Shown here in pieces: positions 1-6,922 of a stretch of 8,233 bases of DNA. This stretch comes from Candidatus Hydrogenedentota bacterium. GTDB taxonomy: Bacteria; Hydrogenedentota; Hydrogenedentia; Hydrogenedentales; SCBR16-9. Below the pieces are notes generated by a model, which saw only the letters and a list, made by a program, of their open reading frames with translations, was not told the DNA's origin and did no database searches. The position numbers were made by a program, and so were the translations under genes. Positions within the stretch are counted from its first letter, which is position 1. Each line of letters starts with the position of its first letter. The stretch spans positions 1-8,233 of the forward strand of contig SKJD01000463.1 of assembly GCA_007116095.1 (NCBI GenBank), in the 5' to 3' direction.

Positions 1-298
1 CCCGAAGGTCAATGGCCCAGCAGTCATGCCCGGACGCCATCAGATGATCAATGAGACTTTTGCCGTGCGGGCTGGCGAATGCATGGTGGTTGGCGGTGAT
101 GCCGTGCACCAGCAAGACCGGTTGTCCCTGGCTGTCTGGTTTGCGATAACGGCAAAGGCGCAGTTTCCAGAGGTCGCCGGTTTTCACCGTGTGTACTTCC
201 GCATTATGCAGTCTTTCCCGGAAACAGCGTTTAAGCACCTGGTAATACAGAAACAGAAGAAATAGAATGGCGGCGACGCCGATTATTAGGTTCCACAC
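1..298 (-). CDS. Alpha/beta-hydrolase family protein with N-terminal membrane anchor (partial, 3' end outside window)
   Basis: My reading of the reverse strand gives 99 open codons from a GTG at 298 to the window edge. Residues 3-18 or so form a hydrophobic segment (LIIGVAAILFLLFLYY) that fits an uncleaved inner-membrane anchor. A basic stretch follows (VLKRCFRERL). The segment PVLLVHGITANHHAF is the typical first core strand plus oxyanion-hole HG motif of the alpha/beta-hydrolase fold, and the later GHDCWAIDLR matches the strand that usually precedes the D-x-R-G turn. The catalytic Ser, Asp and His would lie outside the window, so substrate and activity cannot be read. The start is fixed by an in-frame TAG two codons upstream and a GAGGGAG ribosome binding site at 309-315. 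It lies downstream of uvrC on the same strand after a 158-base gap. A weak -10-like TAGAAT on the minus strand at 381-386 could give it its own promoter, but I see no good -35. Confidence 0.85.
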   Translation of the reverse strand, partial: MWNLIIGVAAILFLLFLYYQVLKRCFRERLHNAEVHTVKTGDLWKLRLCRYRKPDSQGQPVLLVHGITANHHAFASPHGKSLIDHLMASGHDCWAIDLR

Positions 299-308
299 GA
301 GCTATACA

Positions 309-315
309 CTCCCTC
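309..315 (-). promoter_or_regulatory. Ribosome binding site of the hydrolase gene
   Basis: The minus strand reads GAGGGAG, a good Shine-Dalgarno match, 10 bases before the GTG at 298. It decides the start, because the only other in-frame upstream codons before a stop are not start codons. Confidence 0.65.
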
Positions 316-456
316 ACCCTGCCTGCGGTTAAAATGTCTGGCAGGTAAGCCTATGCAATAGATGGTCTTAAAACGAAAATATTCTACATGGGTAGGTCGG
401 TTTTACTTGGTCACCCGGCGACATCCCAGTAAATGGCAACCACTTCCCCGGGTCGG

Positions 457-2364
457 TCACATGGCCTTGGTTTTGTTGTTCAAATGTTCATGTACGGTCT
501 GGGCCAATTCCTTGGTGATGCCGGGCAAAGCCGCCAGGCTTTCCACCTGCGCCTCCCGTATTTTCGCAACTGAGCCCATTTTGTTCAAGAGCAAGCGCGC
601 TTTTTGGGGTCCGATGCCGGGAATACTGGTCAGACTGGTGCGTAAAGTGCCTTTGCTGCGCTGTTTGCGGTGGTGCGTGATGGCAAAGCGGTGCGCCTCG
701 TCCCGTATGCGCGCTAGCAAAAGCACCATCGGACTGTTCTGTGGCGGTACAATCGGATTCATCCGCCCTGGCAGGAAGAAGCGTTCCGGAGAGTGGGCGC
801 CGTCGTCTTCCGGACGCGATTTTGCGATGGAGGCGTGCGGAATGTCTTCCAGGCCGAGGTCCTGAAAGACGGCGCTAGCCACGTTGAGTTGTCCCTTACC
901 TCCGTCTATCAGCACCAGATCGGGTAGGTCGTTTTCCTGAATTGCCCGGGTATACCGTCGCATCAGGGCTTCACGCATCCCGGCAAAGTCATCTTGGCCC
1001 TCCACCTGGCGAATCGTGTAATGACGGTAGCGGGCCTTGCTGGCCACGGCTTTTTCGAAGACCACCATGGAGGCGACGGTTTTGTTGCCCTGGATCGTTG
1101 AGACATCAAAGCACTCTATACGCTCAGGCAGTTTGGGCAACTGCAGCACCCGCTGAATTTGCTGGAGGGTGTCCAGGTTGGCTTTGTCGGCCAACTGTTT
1201 TTCGTCGAAACTGTGCCAGGCGTTGCGGTTGGCAATTTGCACCAGGGCAAGTTTTTCGCCCCGCTGTGGTGTCAGGACCTGTACCCGGCTACCACGCTGA
1301 TCGCTCAATATCTCCGCTAGGGTGTCGCTTTCTTCCAACTCCAACGGCAATATAATCTCTTGAGGGAGCACGGCGCCGGAGGCGTAATATTGCATGAGGA
1401 AAGAGCCCAGCAGCTCGTCCAGCGGCATTTCCCGTTGCTGGAAACTGAAATTTCGTCCGCCCGTCATGCGGCCGCCGCGATAGAAAAGAATCTGAATTTC
1501 GGTGTAGGTAGCTTTGTTATAAAGACCGAAGACATCCCGGTCTTCGGCCCCGGCCATGGCTACGGTGCGCTGGCGTTCCACCGTGTGCTGCAAATCCATA
1601 AGCCGATCCCGGAGTATGGCTGCTTTTTCAAATTCCAGCGCTTCCGAATGCTCCTGAATGCGCTGACGCAAGGTTTTATCCAGTTCATCGTTCCGCCCTT
1701 CGAGCACCATGATGACCTGGTTGACGATTTCGTGGTAGGCCTCACGGTCAATGTACTTGACACATGGCGCGGAACATTGCCCCATCTGGTAATAGAGGCA
1801 GGGGCGGGTGCGGTTGTGCAGGACATGATCCGAGCAGGTGCGCAGGGGGAAGAGGCGCTGGATTTGCCGCATGGTCTTACGCACCGACGCCGCGCTGTGA
1901 TAGGGTCCGAAGTAACGAGCGCCATCCTTTTTGTAGCGCCGCACTACCGTAAAGCGGGGGAAGTCCTCATGCGGGTTGAGCCGCAGGCTGATGTAGGTCT
2001 TGTCGTCTTTCAGCCGCACATTGTAGCGGGGTTTATACTGCTTAATAAGGCTGTTTTCGAGCAGTAGCGCTTCTTTCTCGGTGTTGGTCACGAGGAAGTC
2101 GATATGCGCTACCCGCTGCATCAGGAATTTCACACTATAGCGGCTGTCTCCGTCGTGGATATAATTCCGGATGCGCGCCCGCAGGTCCTTGGCTTTGCCG
2201 ACATAGATGGGTTTGCCCCGAAAATCCAGCATGATATAGCAGCCCGGACCGCTCGGGACCGTGCTGGTGTTGAAGGAGGCCAGGAAAGCTTCCGGACTTT
2301 TTCGCGCCCGTTGGGTGCTTTCCATGCTCAGTCGTTCATGTGTGATGTGGGGCATTTCTTCCAT
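457..2364 (-). CDS. uvrC: UvrABC excinuclease subunit C
   Basis: UvrC makes the 3' and 5' incisions around bulky DNA lesions after UvrA and UvrB have loaded. The product is 635 residues, slightly longer than the about 610 of E. coli. The GIY-YIG nuclease domain is at about 38-115: GCYIM at 41-45, IYVGKAKDLRAR at 53-64 with the expected catalytic arginine, and the catalytic-type Glu in ALLLEN near 103. Four cysteines at 177, 189, 197 and 201 match the [4Fe-4S]-type cluster of UvrC. The UVR (UvrB-binding) helix is near 226-262. The RNase H-like second nuclease follows: FDVS (D420), GQDDFAGM (about 458-463), LIDGGKGQ (D487) and ITHHRKQRSK (about 562-571). Two helix-hairpin-helix repeats end the protein (IPGIGPQKA at 581-589, LPGITKEL at 613-620). 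AGGA at 2372-2375 lies 7 bases before the ATG, favouring this start over Met4 or Met14, which lack a ribosome binding site. No pgsA follows, unlike in E. coli. Confidence 0.97.
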   Translation of the reverse strand: MEEMPHITHERLSMESTQRARKSPEAFLASFNTSTVPSGPGCYIMLDFRGKPIYVGKAKDLRARIRNYIHDGDSRYSVKFLMQRVAHIDFLVTNTEKEALLLENSLIKQYKPRYNVRLKDDKTYISLRLNPHEDFPRFTVVRRYKKDGARYFGPYHSAASVRKTMRQIQRLFPLRTCSDHVLHNRTRPCLYYQMGQCSAPCVKYIDREAYHEIVNQVIMVLEGRNDELDKTLRQRIQEHSEALEFEKAAILRDRLMDLQHTVERQRTVAMAGAEDRDVFGLYNKATYTEIQILFYRGGRMTGGRNFSFQQREMPLDELLGSFLMQYYASGAVLPQEIILPLELEESDTLAEILSDQRGSRVQVLTPQRGEKLALVQIANRNAWHSFDEKQLADKANLDTLQQIQRVLQLPKLPERIECFDVSTIQGNKTVASMVVFEKAVASKARYRHYTIRQVEGQDDFAGMREALMRRYTRAIQENDLPDLVLIDGGKGQLNVASAVFQDLGLEDIPHASIAKSRPEDDGAHSPERFFLPGRMNPIVPPQNSPMVLLLARIRDEAHRFAITHHRKQRSKGTLRTSLTSIPGIGPQKARLLLNKMGSVAKIREAQVESLAALPGITKELAQTVHEHLNNKTKAM

Positions 2365-2371
2365 GGGGATA

Positions 2372-2375
2372 TCCT
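2372..2375 (-). promoter_or_regulatory. Ribosome binding site of uvrC
   Basis: The minus strand reads AGGA, 7 bases before the ATG at 2364. It supports the longest start; the internal Met codons 4 and 14 have nothing comparable before them. Confidence 0.55.
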
Positions 2376-2393
2376 ATCATAACCCTAAAATAA

Positions 2394-2405
2394 GTTACCC
2401 GTAAC
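2394..2405. repeat. Perfect 5+2+5 inverted repeat in the uvrC/DUF2062 divergent region
   Basis: GTTAC-CC-GTAAC is an inverted repeat with 5-base arms and a 2-base centre. It lies about 30 bases upstream of the uvrC start and 25 bases upstream of the TATAAT for the DUF2062 gene, a position fitting a small operator. A match of this length can occur by chance, and no regulator is recognisable from it. Confidence 0.3.
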
Positions 2406-2429
2406 GAATGCCTTTTGTATGCGTTTTAT

Positions 2430-2435
2430 ATTATA
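2430..2435 (-). promoter_or_regulatory. Possible -10 element for uvrC, overlapping the divergent -10
   Basis: The minus strand reads TATAAT here, overlapping the plus-strand TATAAT at 2432-2437. It is 65 bases before the uvrC start. No -35 match is seen at the right distance upstream, so a functional promoter is only a suggestion. The A+T-rich palindromic nature of the tract makes matches on both strands likely by composition. Confidence 0.3.
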
Positions 2436-2437
2436 AT
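2432..2437 (+). promoter_or_regulatory. Probable -10 element for the DUF2062 gene
   Basis: A perfect TATAAT lies 77 bases before the GTG start. The hexamer 17 bases upstream (TGCCTT at 2409-2414) is a poor -35, so the promoter may be weak or activator-dependent. Transcription would start at about 2443-2445, right at the left arm of the hairpin at 2441-2464. Confidence 0.45.
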
Positions 2438-2440
2438 TTG

Positions 2441-2464
2441 CGCCGCGAGAATCTGATCGCGGCG
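2441..2464. repeat. Inverted repeat able to form an 8-bp G+C-rich hairpin
   Basis: CGCCGCGA at 2441-2448 pairs perfectly with TCGCGGCG at 2457-2464 around the 8-base loop GAATCTGA. No T-run follows on either strand, so it is not an intrinsic terminator. Its place at the predicted 5' end of the DUF2062 transcript suggests a 5'-protective structure or an operator, both inferred. Confidence 0.55.
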
Positions 2465-2500
2465 GCTTGCGCCGATCTAAAATTACAGCATGTCACCGGT

Positions 2501-2505
2501 GGAGG
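2501..2505 (+). promoter_or_regulatory. Ribosome binding site deciding the DUF2062 start
   Basis: GGAGG lies 9 bases before the GTG at 2515. The frame is open back to a TTG at 2467, but that codon has no ribosome binding site and the extra residues are not hydrophobic or family-like. The GTG is therefore chosen. Confidence 0.7.
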
Positions 2506-2514
2506 ACGAACGCA

Positions 2515-3096
2515 GTGAAATGGGAAAAGACCAGGCGTCTGCTGCGTTTTTTATATTTGAAGGTGATGCGTCAGCAAGGCAAGCCGGAAACGGTGGCTGG
2601 CGGCGTTGCGCTGGGCGTGTTGATCGGCTTTATCACGCCTCCGGGAATACAGACCGTCATGGCGATTGCGTTGGCGCCGCTCTTGCGCTGTAATCCGGTG
2701 GCGGCAGCCTGTGCGGTCTGGGTGTCCAACCCGTTGACCATGCCCATCATCTATCCGATGGGTCTCAGTATCGGAGCCTGGGTCACCGGGCTGCCTATTG
2801 TGCACTCCGTGCCGACTGACGATGAGCGAATCTGGATTTTTATCACCGATTTCCGGCGTTATGGACGCACCATCATCATGCTGCTCACCGGTCTCTCTTT
2901 CATGGGCGCCATCGCTTCGGTGATCTCTTACTACACAAGTAAGCTGCTGGTGATTCAGTACCGTCACAGGCGACAAGAATACCGGCTGAAACGGATGCGA
3001 CAGCGCCTGGCGAAAGAAGCCCGGGACGCATCGGTGCAAGAAGCGGCTACAGCATCCAGTCCGGTTGGGGACAAATCCTCGATCCACGGAGATTAA
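2515..3096 (+). CDS. DUF2062 family membrane protein
   Basis: The product is 193 residues from the GTG start. The family's signature is clear: a basic N-terminus (KTRRLLRFLYLKVMRQ), then a glycine-rich hydrophobic stretch ending in GFITPPGIQT at about 38-47, then NPLTMPIIY at 72-80. Likely membrane segments lie at about 27-50, 62-92 and 117-140. The last 45 residues or so are charged and helix-prone (QYRHRRQEYRLKRMRQRLAKEAR), probably a cytoplasmic tail, ending in a low-complexity Ala/Ser stretch. DUF2062 is a family of bacterial inner-membrane proteins with no established biochemical role that I know of; I propose none. It is transcribed divergently from uvrC and is separated by 426 bases from nqrA, so I read it as a single-gene unit. 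No clear terminator follows. Confidence 0.85.
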   Translation: MKWEKTRRLLRFLYLKVMRQQGKPETVAGGVALGVLIGFITPPGIQTVMAIALAPLLRCNPVAAACAVWVSNPLTMPIIYPMGLSIGAWVTGLPIVHSVPTDDERIWIFITDFRRYGRTIIMLLTGLSFMGAIASVISYYTSKLLVIQYRHRRQEYRLKRMRQRLAKEARDASVQEAATASSPVGDKSSIHGD

Positions 3097-3522
3097 GCCC
3101 TTGGAGTTATCTTGGGGCGTCGATCATGGCAGCTATTCTGGGCGCTGAATTGCCGGGATAAAGCGGTCTATTGCGCTGGAACAACAGAAGTTGTGACTGT
3201 TTGTTGCCGACAAGGTAGGGGCTTGGCGAGTGTTGAATATGAGGGGTTGAATAGGCGCGATTACCAATAAAGCAGTATGCAAAATACAGGAAATAATCCT
3301 GCGATATTACTGGTTAAGATTATCATATATCCCGTGATTCGACGCCATCTACTTGTAACACTAGCCTTTATTATGCCATAATGCGTCCCGTGATGCAGCG
3401 CAATAGAGCCCCTTATATTGGGGTGTCCAGCCCAGCCATTGTCCTGCGCATCATGTTCCACGAATCCGCCCGCTTCTCAGGGCTATCACATCATTCAGAC
3501 AGGCCAGTAACAGGAATTTTCC
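3097..3522. other. 426-base intergenic region upstream of nqrA
   Basis: No convincing gene is present on either strand. Short open frames exist (for example 3261-3461 minus) but lack ribosome binding sites and family features. The region has an A+T-rich middle (about 3260-3385) containing a candidate promoter, a direct repeat GTTGAATA at 3232-3239 and 3246-3253, and a small CCCC/GGGG hairpin at 3409-3423. No intrinsic terminator for the DUF2062 gene is evident. The left part (3097-3260) holds nothing I can name. Confidence 0.6.
3353..3382 (+). promoter_or_regulatory. Candidate sigma70-type promoter for the nqr operon
   Basis: TTGTAA at 3353-3358 (4 of 6 matches to TTGACA) and CATAAT at 3377-3382 (5 of 6 to TATAAT) are separated by 18 bases. 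The predicted start near 3389 leaves a leader of about 130 bases before nqrA. It is the best-spaced pair I see in the region, chosen by eye. Confidence 0.4.
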
Positions 3523-4902
3523 ATGGGTTTGCATGAAATTAAAAAGGGGCTTGATCTGCCGATTACCGGCGTCCCCCAACAAACAATCGAAAACGCACAG
3601 ACATCCCAATTTATTGCCTTGATGGCGGACGACTATATCGGGATGAAGCCGACTTTTTTTGTCAAGGAAGGGGAGCCCGTAAAACGGGGACAACTCCTTT
3701 TTGAAGACAAAAAGACACCGGGGGTCTTGTATACATCGCCGGCGACGGGTACGCTTCATGCGATTAATCGGGGCGCCCGACGTGCATTGCAGTCGGTGGT
3801 GATTCAGTGCTCCGATGAAGAGCGCGCTGGTGGCGACAACGACGACCTGCAAGTTGCTTTCAGCAACTATAACGGGGGTGAAATTTCCGGGCTCAGCGGG
3901 GATCAGGTGCGCGACTTGCTCATCGAGTCCGGCATGTGGACTGCGTTCCGCACCCGTCCTTTCAGCAAGGTGCCCGCTCCCGAATCCCACCCCCATTCCA
4001 TCTTCATTAACGCGATGGACAGCAATCCACTGGCCCCGGATCTGGATGTTGTGATGGAAGGGCGTCAGGCGGACATTGAAGCAGGGATGCAGGTTCTCGC
4101 CAAGCTGACCGAGGGCAAGCTGTATTTCTGCAAAGCCCAGGGCAGTGGGTTGCAGCCGGGTAATGTGGAACGTGTACAGGTAGAAGAATTCACCGGACCG
4201 CATCCCGCAGGCAATGTGGGGACCCATATCCATCTGCTGGATCCGGTCTACCGTGAGAAGACGGTCTGGCATCTCAGCATTCAGGACGTCGCGGCCATCG
4301 GGGTGCTGTTCAAAACCGGTAAGCTGGATTTGACGCGCATTGTATCACTTGCCGGACCCGGCGCAAGCAATCCCCGTTTATTGCGCACCCGTATCGGCGC
4401 CCAGACCGATGCCTTGTTGGAAGGGGAGCTAAAGGAAGGCGAGCAACGGATTATATCCGGCTCTGTCTTTTCCGGCCGCAAAGCTTCTGGCGAGGTGCAT
4501 GGCTACTTGGGCCGTTACGCGCAAATTATTGCCATTCTTCCCGAAGATCGGGAGCGGGTTTTCCTTGGTTGGCTCTCCCCGGGCCTGGAAAAATTCTCCA
4601 AGACCCGCGCTTTTCTCTCTTCCCTGATTCCCGACAAAAAATACGACTTCACCACCAGCACCAACGGCAGCCACCGGGCGATTGTGCCCATCGGGGTATA
4701 CGAGGAGGTCATGCCGCTGGATATCGTCGCCACCTACATGATGCGCGCGATAGCCGTTAATGACGTTGAAACTGCGGAGCGGCTCGGGGTGCTGGAGCTG
4801 GATGAAGAAGACGTTGCACTGTGTTCCTTTGTATGCCCCGGCAAGAATGACTTTGTCACCATGCTGCGAAACAATCTGGAAATCATAGAAAAAGAAGGCT
4901 AA
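3523..4902 (+). CDS. nqrA: Na+-translocating NADH:quinone reductase subunit A
   Basis: NqrA is the cytoplasmic, cofactor-free subunit of Na+-NQR; it docks on NqrB and contributes to quinone or inhibitor binding. At 459 residues it is slightly longer than the V. cholerae protein (about 446). Family landmarks are the N-terminal IKKGLDLPITG (6-16), a biotinyl/lipoyl-like fold with VKEGEPVKRGQLLF (47-60) and GVLYTSPATGTLHAINRG (67-84), FRTRPFSKVP (142-151), GPHPAGNVGTHIHLLDP (225-241), RIVSLAGPG (272-280), TTSTNGSHRAIVPIG (377-391) and the C-terminal LELDEEDVALCSFVCPGK (424-441) with Cys434 and Cys438. The last stretch is shared with the RnfC/NqrA family, but the whole pattern is NqrA, since no ferredoxin-type CxxCxxC clusters are present. 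AGGA at 3512-3515, 7 bases from the ATG, supports the start. It heads the operon. Confidence 0.97.
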   Translation: MGLHEIKKGLDLPITGVPQQTIENAQTSQFIALMADDYIGMKPTFFVKEGEPVKRGQLLFEDKKTPGVLYTSPATGTLHAINRGARRALQSVVIQCSDEERAGGDNDDLQVAFSNYNGGEISGLSGDQVRDLLIESGMWTAFRTRPFSKVPAPESHPHSIFINAMDSNPLAPDLDVVMEGRQADIEAGMQVLAKLTEGKLYFCKAQGSGLQPGNVERVQVEEFTGPHPAGNVGTHIHLLDPVYREKTVWHLSIQDVAAIGVLFKTGKLDLTRIVSLAGPGASNPRLLRTRIGAQTDALLEGELKEGEQRIISGSVFSGRKASGEVHGYLGRYAQIIAILPEDRERVFLGWLSPGLEKFSKTRAFLSSLIPDKKYDFTTSTNGSHRAIVPIGVYEEVMPLDIVATYMMRAIAVNDVETAERLGVLELDEEDVALCSFVCPGKNDFVTMLRNNLEIIEKEG

Positions 4903-4916
4903 GCGGGCGATAATCC

Positions 4917-6164
4917 ATGAAATTCCTGCGTGATCTCTTAGACCAACAAAAGCCGCTTTTTGAAAAAGGCGGCAAATTTGAAAAGTTTTACCCCTTCTAC
5001 GAGGCCAATGACACACTGTTGTTTACGCCGGGAGAGGTGACAAAGAAAGCGTCTCATGTCCGGGACGCGGTGGACCTCAAGCGCGTCATGATTACGGTGG
5101 TGCTCGCGCTGATACCGTGTATTCTGGTCGCCATGATCAATACCGGGTACCAGGCCAACCTGGCGCTGTTCGAAGCGGGCAATTCCGCCGAAGGCTGGCG
5201 TGGCGGCATTATAGATTTGCTGGGTATCGGATATAATCCGGGCAATCCGCTCGCCAATCTGCTGCATGGCGCCTTGTATTACCTGCCCGTACTTATCGTG
5301 ACCTTTGTGGTGGGCGGGCATATCGAGGTGCTGTTTTCGATAGTGCGTAAGCACGAAGTAAATGAGGGTTTTCTCGTCACCGGGATGCTCTTTCCGCTCG
5401 TATTGCCGCCGACGATTCCGCTCTGGCAGGTTGCCATAGGTATTGCTTTCGGCGTTATCGCCGGCAAGGAAATATTCGGTGGAACCGGGAAGAACATCTT
5501 TAACCCGGCGCTTATGAGCCGCGCTTTCCTGTTCTTCGCCTACCCGGCCCAAATCTCGGGCGACAAGGTATGGACCGCCGTCACCGACGCCAACGCTCCC
5601 GATGGTTTCAGTGGCGCAACCGCCCTGGGTAATGTCGCGGTGCTGCCGACCGGTACGGATTGGCGCGCCGGAATCGATGAGTTGGGGATCAGTTGGCTTG
5701 ACGCCTTCCTGGGATCTATCGCCGGTTCCATGGGTGAGACGTCGACCTTCGCCATCCTCCTTGGCGCGTTGGTGCTGGTGGCCACCGGTATCGGTTCCTG
5801 GCGTATCATGACCGGTGTTTTTGTCGGCAGCATGATCACCGTCTTTGGCATGAATCTTATCGGATCGGAAACGAACCAATTGGTCAACATGCCGTTCCAC
5901 TGGCACATGGTGCTCGGTGGCTGGGCTTTCGGGCTGGTCTTTATGGCCACCGATCCGGTTTCCGCCTCCTACACCAATACCGGCCGCTGGATTTATGGCT
6001 TTGCTATCGGGGTTATCGCCATGATTGCCCGGGTCATTAATCCGGCCTTCCCGGAGGGCATGATGCTGGCCATCCTGTTCATGAACGCCTTTGCGCCCAC
6101 CATTGACTATCTCATGCTGCGGGCGAACATCAAGAGGAGAAAGCTCCGCTATGAAGCAGTTTAG
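4917..6164 (+). CDS. nqrB: Na+-translocating NADH:quinone reductase subunit B
   Basis: NqrB is a large inner-membrane subunit that carries a covalent FMN and riboflavin, passes electrons to quinone and takes part in Na+ movement. It has 415 residues, the same as I recall for V. cholerae. The N-terminal cytoplasmic part holds the conserved [21 protein letters not shown] (36-56). Several membrane helices follow, including about 57-75, 117-140, 152-182, 275-312, 332-345 and 358-396. FSGATALG (231-238) is the phosphoester FMN-attachment motif, with Thr235 the expected link. [11 protein letters not shown] (146-156), [22 protein letters not shown] (183-204), [16 protein letters not shown] (343-358) and TIDYLMLR (395-402) are typical. 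Asp397 matches the residue of the same number linked to Na+ uptake in V. cholerae. The gene starts 14 bases after nqrA with only a weak ribosome binding site (AAGG about 20 bases upstream), suggesting coupled translation, and its end overlaps nqrC by 14 bases. Confidence 0.97.
   Translation: MKFLRDLLDQQKPLFEKGGKFEKFYPFYEANDTLLFTPGEVTKKASHVRDAVDLKRVMITVVLALIPCILVAMINTGYQANLALFEAGNSAEGWRGGIIDLLGIGYNPGNPLANLLHGALYYLPVLIVTFVVGGHIEVLFSIVRKHEVNEGFLVTGMLFPLVLPPTIPLWQVAIGIAFGVIAGKEIFGGTGKNIFNPALMSRAFLFFAYPAQISGDKVWTAVTDANAPDGFSGATALGNVAVLPTGTDWRAGIDELGISWLDAFLGSIAGSMGETSTFAILLGALVLVATGIGSWRIMTGVFVGSMITVFGMNLIGSETNQLVNMPFHWHMVLGGWAFGLVFMATDPVSASYTNTGRWIYGFAIGVIAMIARVINPAFPEGMMLAILFMNAFAPTIDYLMLRANIKRRKLRYEAV
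6134..6139 (+). promoter_or_regulatory. Ribosome binding site of nqrC, inside nqrB
   Basis: GAGGAG, 11 bases before the ATG at 6151, lies within the last codons of nqrB. It decides the nqrC start against the longer open frame beginning at 6091. Confidence 0.65.
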
Positions 6165-6918
6165 CACGACTTACATTTTTATTTTTGCAGCGGCGCTGTG
6201 TCTGGCTTGCTCCACCATGATTTCGGTGACGGCCGTGAGCCTGCGGGAACGTCAGGAAACCAACCAGGTGCTGGACCGAAAGAAGAGCGTGTTGTTGGCG
6301 ACCCGTATCATTGAAGCCAATGAGTCAGTCACCGCCCAGCGGGTGGAAGAACTCTTCAGCGACATCCACTCGGTGGTCATCGACCTGGAAACCGGCGAAG
6401 TTGACGAGGACTACAATGCGGATGAGTACGATTTCGCGACTACGCCCAAGATTTCCGCGCCGTCGAACCAGGCCCAGATTCAGCAAATTCCCTTGAAAGC
6501 TCAGGTGTTCCAGGTCCTGGACGGCGATGAAATTGAAATGCTGGTCCTGCCCATCTACGGACAAGGCCTGTGGTCTACCATGTACGGATTCCTGGCGCTC
6601 GATTCCGATACCCGCACCGTGCGCGGCATCACCTACTACGAGCACGGAGAAACTCCAGGTTTGGGCGGGGAAGTAGACAACCCGCGCTGGAAAAATCGCT
6701 GGCCGGGCCGCAAGGTTTTTGACGAAGACTGGGAACCGCACATCCAGGTGATCAAAGGACAGGCAGGCCCGCCCGATGAAGACCCCCACCGGGTGGACGG
6801 GCTCAGCGGCGCGACGATTACCGCCCGCGGCGTCTCCCACATGATCAATTTCTGGTTGGACGAACACGGCTTCGGACCGTATCTGGAAAATTTCCGCGAA
6901 GAACAAGGGAGCGTATAG
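6151..6918 (+). CDS. nqrC: Na+-translocating NADH:quinone reductase subunit C
   Basis: NqrC is a periplasmic flavoprotein subunit tethered by one N-terminal helix; it carries a covalent FMN on a threonine, placed there by the flavin transferase ApbE. The product is 255 residues, close to the V. cholerae length of about 257. The anchor helix is at about 7-30. The FMN-binding domain ends with [11 protein letters not shown] (165-175) and [14 protein letters not shown] (215-228), where SGAT places the flavin on Thr222. The frame is open further upstream, but the ATG at 6151 is preferred: GAGGAG at 6134-6139 precedes it by 11 bases, and the protein then begins just before the anchor helix. The start lies inside the end of nqrB (14-base overlap), so translation is probably coupled. 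Cys17 and Cys20 in the anchor resemble a lipobox only weakly. Confidence 0.96.
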   Translation: MKQFSTTYIFIFAAALCLACSTMISVTAVSLRERQETNQVLDRKKSVLLATRIIEANESVTAQRVEELFSDIHSVVIDLETGEVDEDYNADEYDFATTPKISAPSNQAQIQQIPLKAQVFQVLDGDEIEMLVLPIYGQGLWSTMYGFLALDSDTRTVRGITYYEHGETPGLGGEVDNPRWKNRWPGRKVFDEDWEPHIQVIKGQAGPPDEDPHRVDGLSGATITARGVSHMINFWLDEHGFGPYLENFREEQGSV

Positions 6919-6922
6919 AACC

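Noticed and set aside
26..265. 79-codon plus-strand frame near the left edge
   Set aside because: The opposite strand encodes a clear alpha/beta-hydrolase start with anchor and HG motif, so this frame is a shadow.
362..2067. Plus-strand frames within uvrC (362-865, 942-1355, 1360-2067)
   Set aside because: They lie opposite conserved UvrC domains, have no clear ribosome binding sites, and encode low-information Arg/Pro/Gly-rich or unrecognised sequences.
2441..2464. Intrinsic terminator
   Set aside because: The stem is good, but no T-run follows on either strand and it lies upstream of both genes.
3261..3461. 66-codon minus-strand frame with a hydrophobic end in the nqrA upstream region
   Set aside because: It has no ribosome binding site, its hydrophobic part comes from an A+T-rich tract, and it overlaps the candidate nqr promoter. 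A real small membrane protein cannot be excluded but is not supported.
3451..4272. 273-codon minus-strand frame antisense to the first half of nqrA
   Set aside because: It overlaps a clearly recognised gene, and its product has no family signature. Treated as a shadow.
4938..6167. Long open frame (409 codons) on the minus strand, antisense to nqrB
   Set aside because: It mirrors nqrB almost end to end, and its product is rich in His, Arg, Gln and Gly with no domain pattern. It is a codon-use shadow of a certain gene.
6199..6213. Lipobox-like LCLACS in the NqrC anchor
   Set aside because: Position -3 is Cys instead of Leu, and NqrC proteins normally keep this helix as an uncleaved anchor, often with a cysteine nearby.
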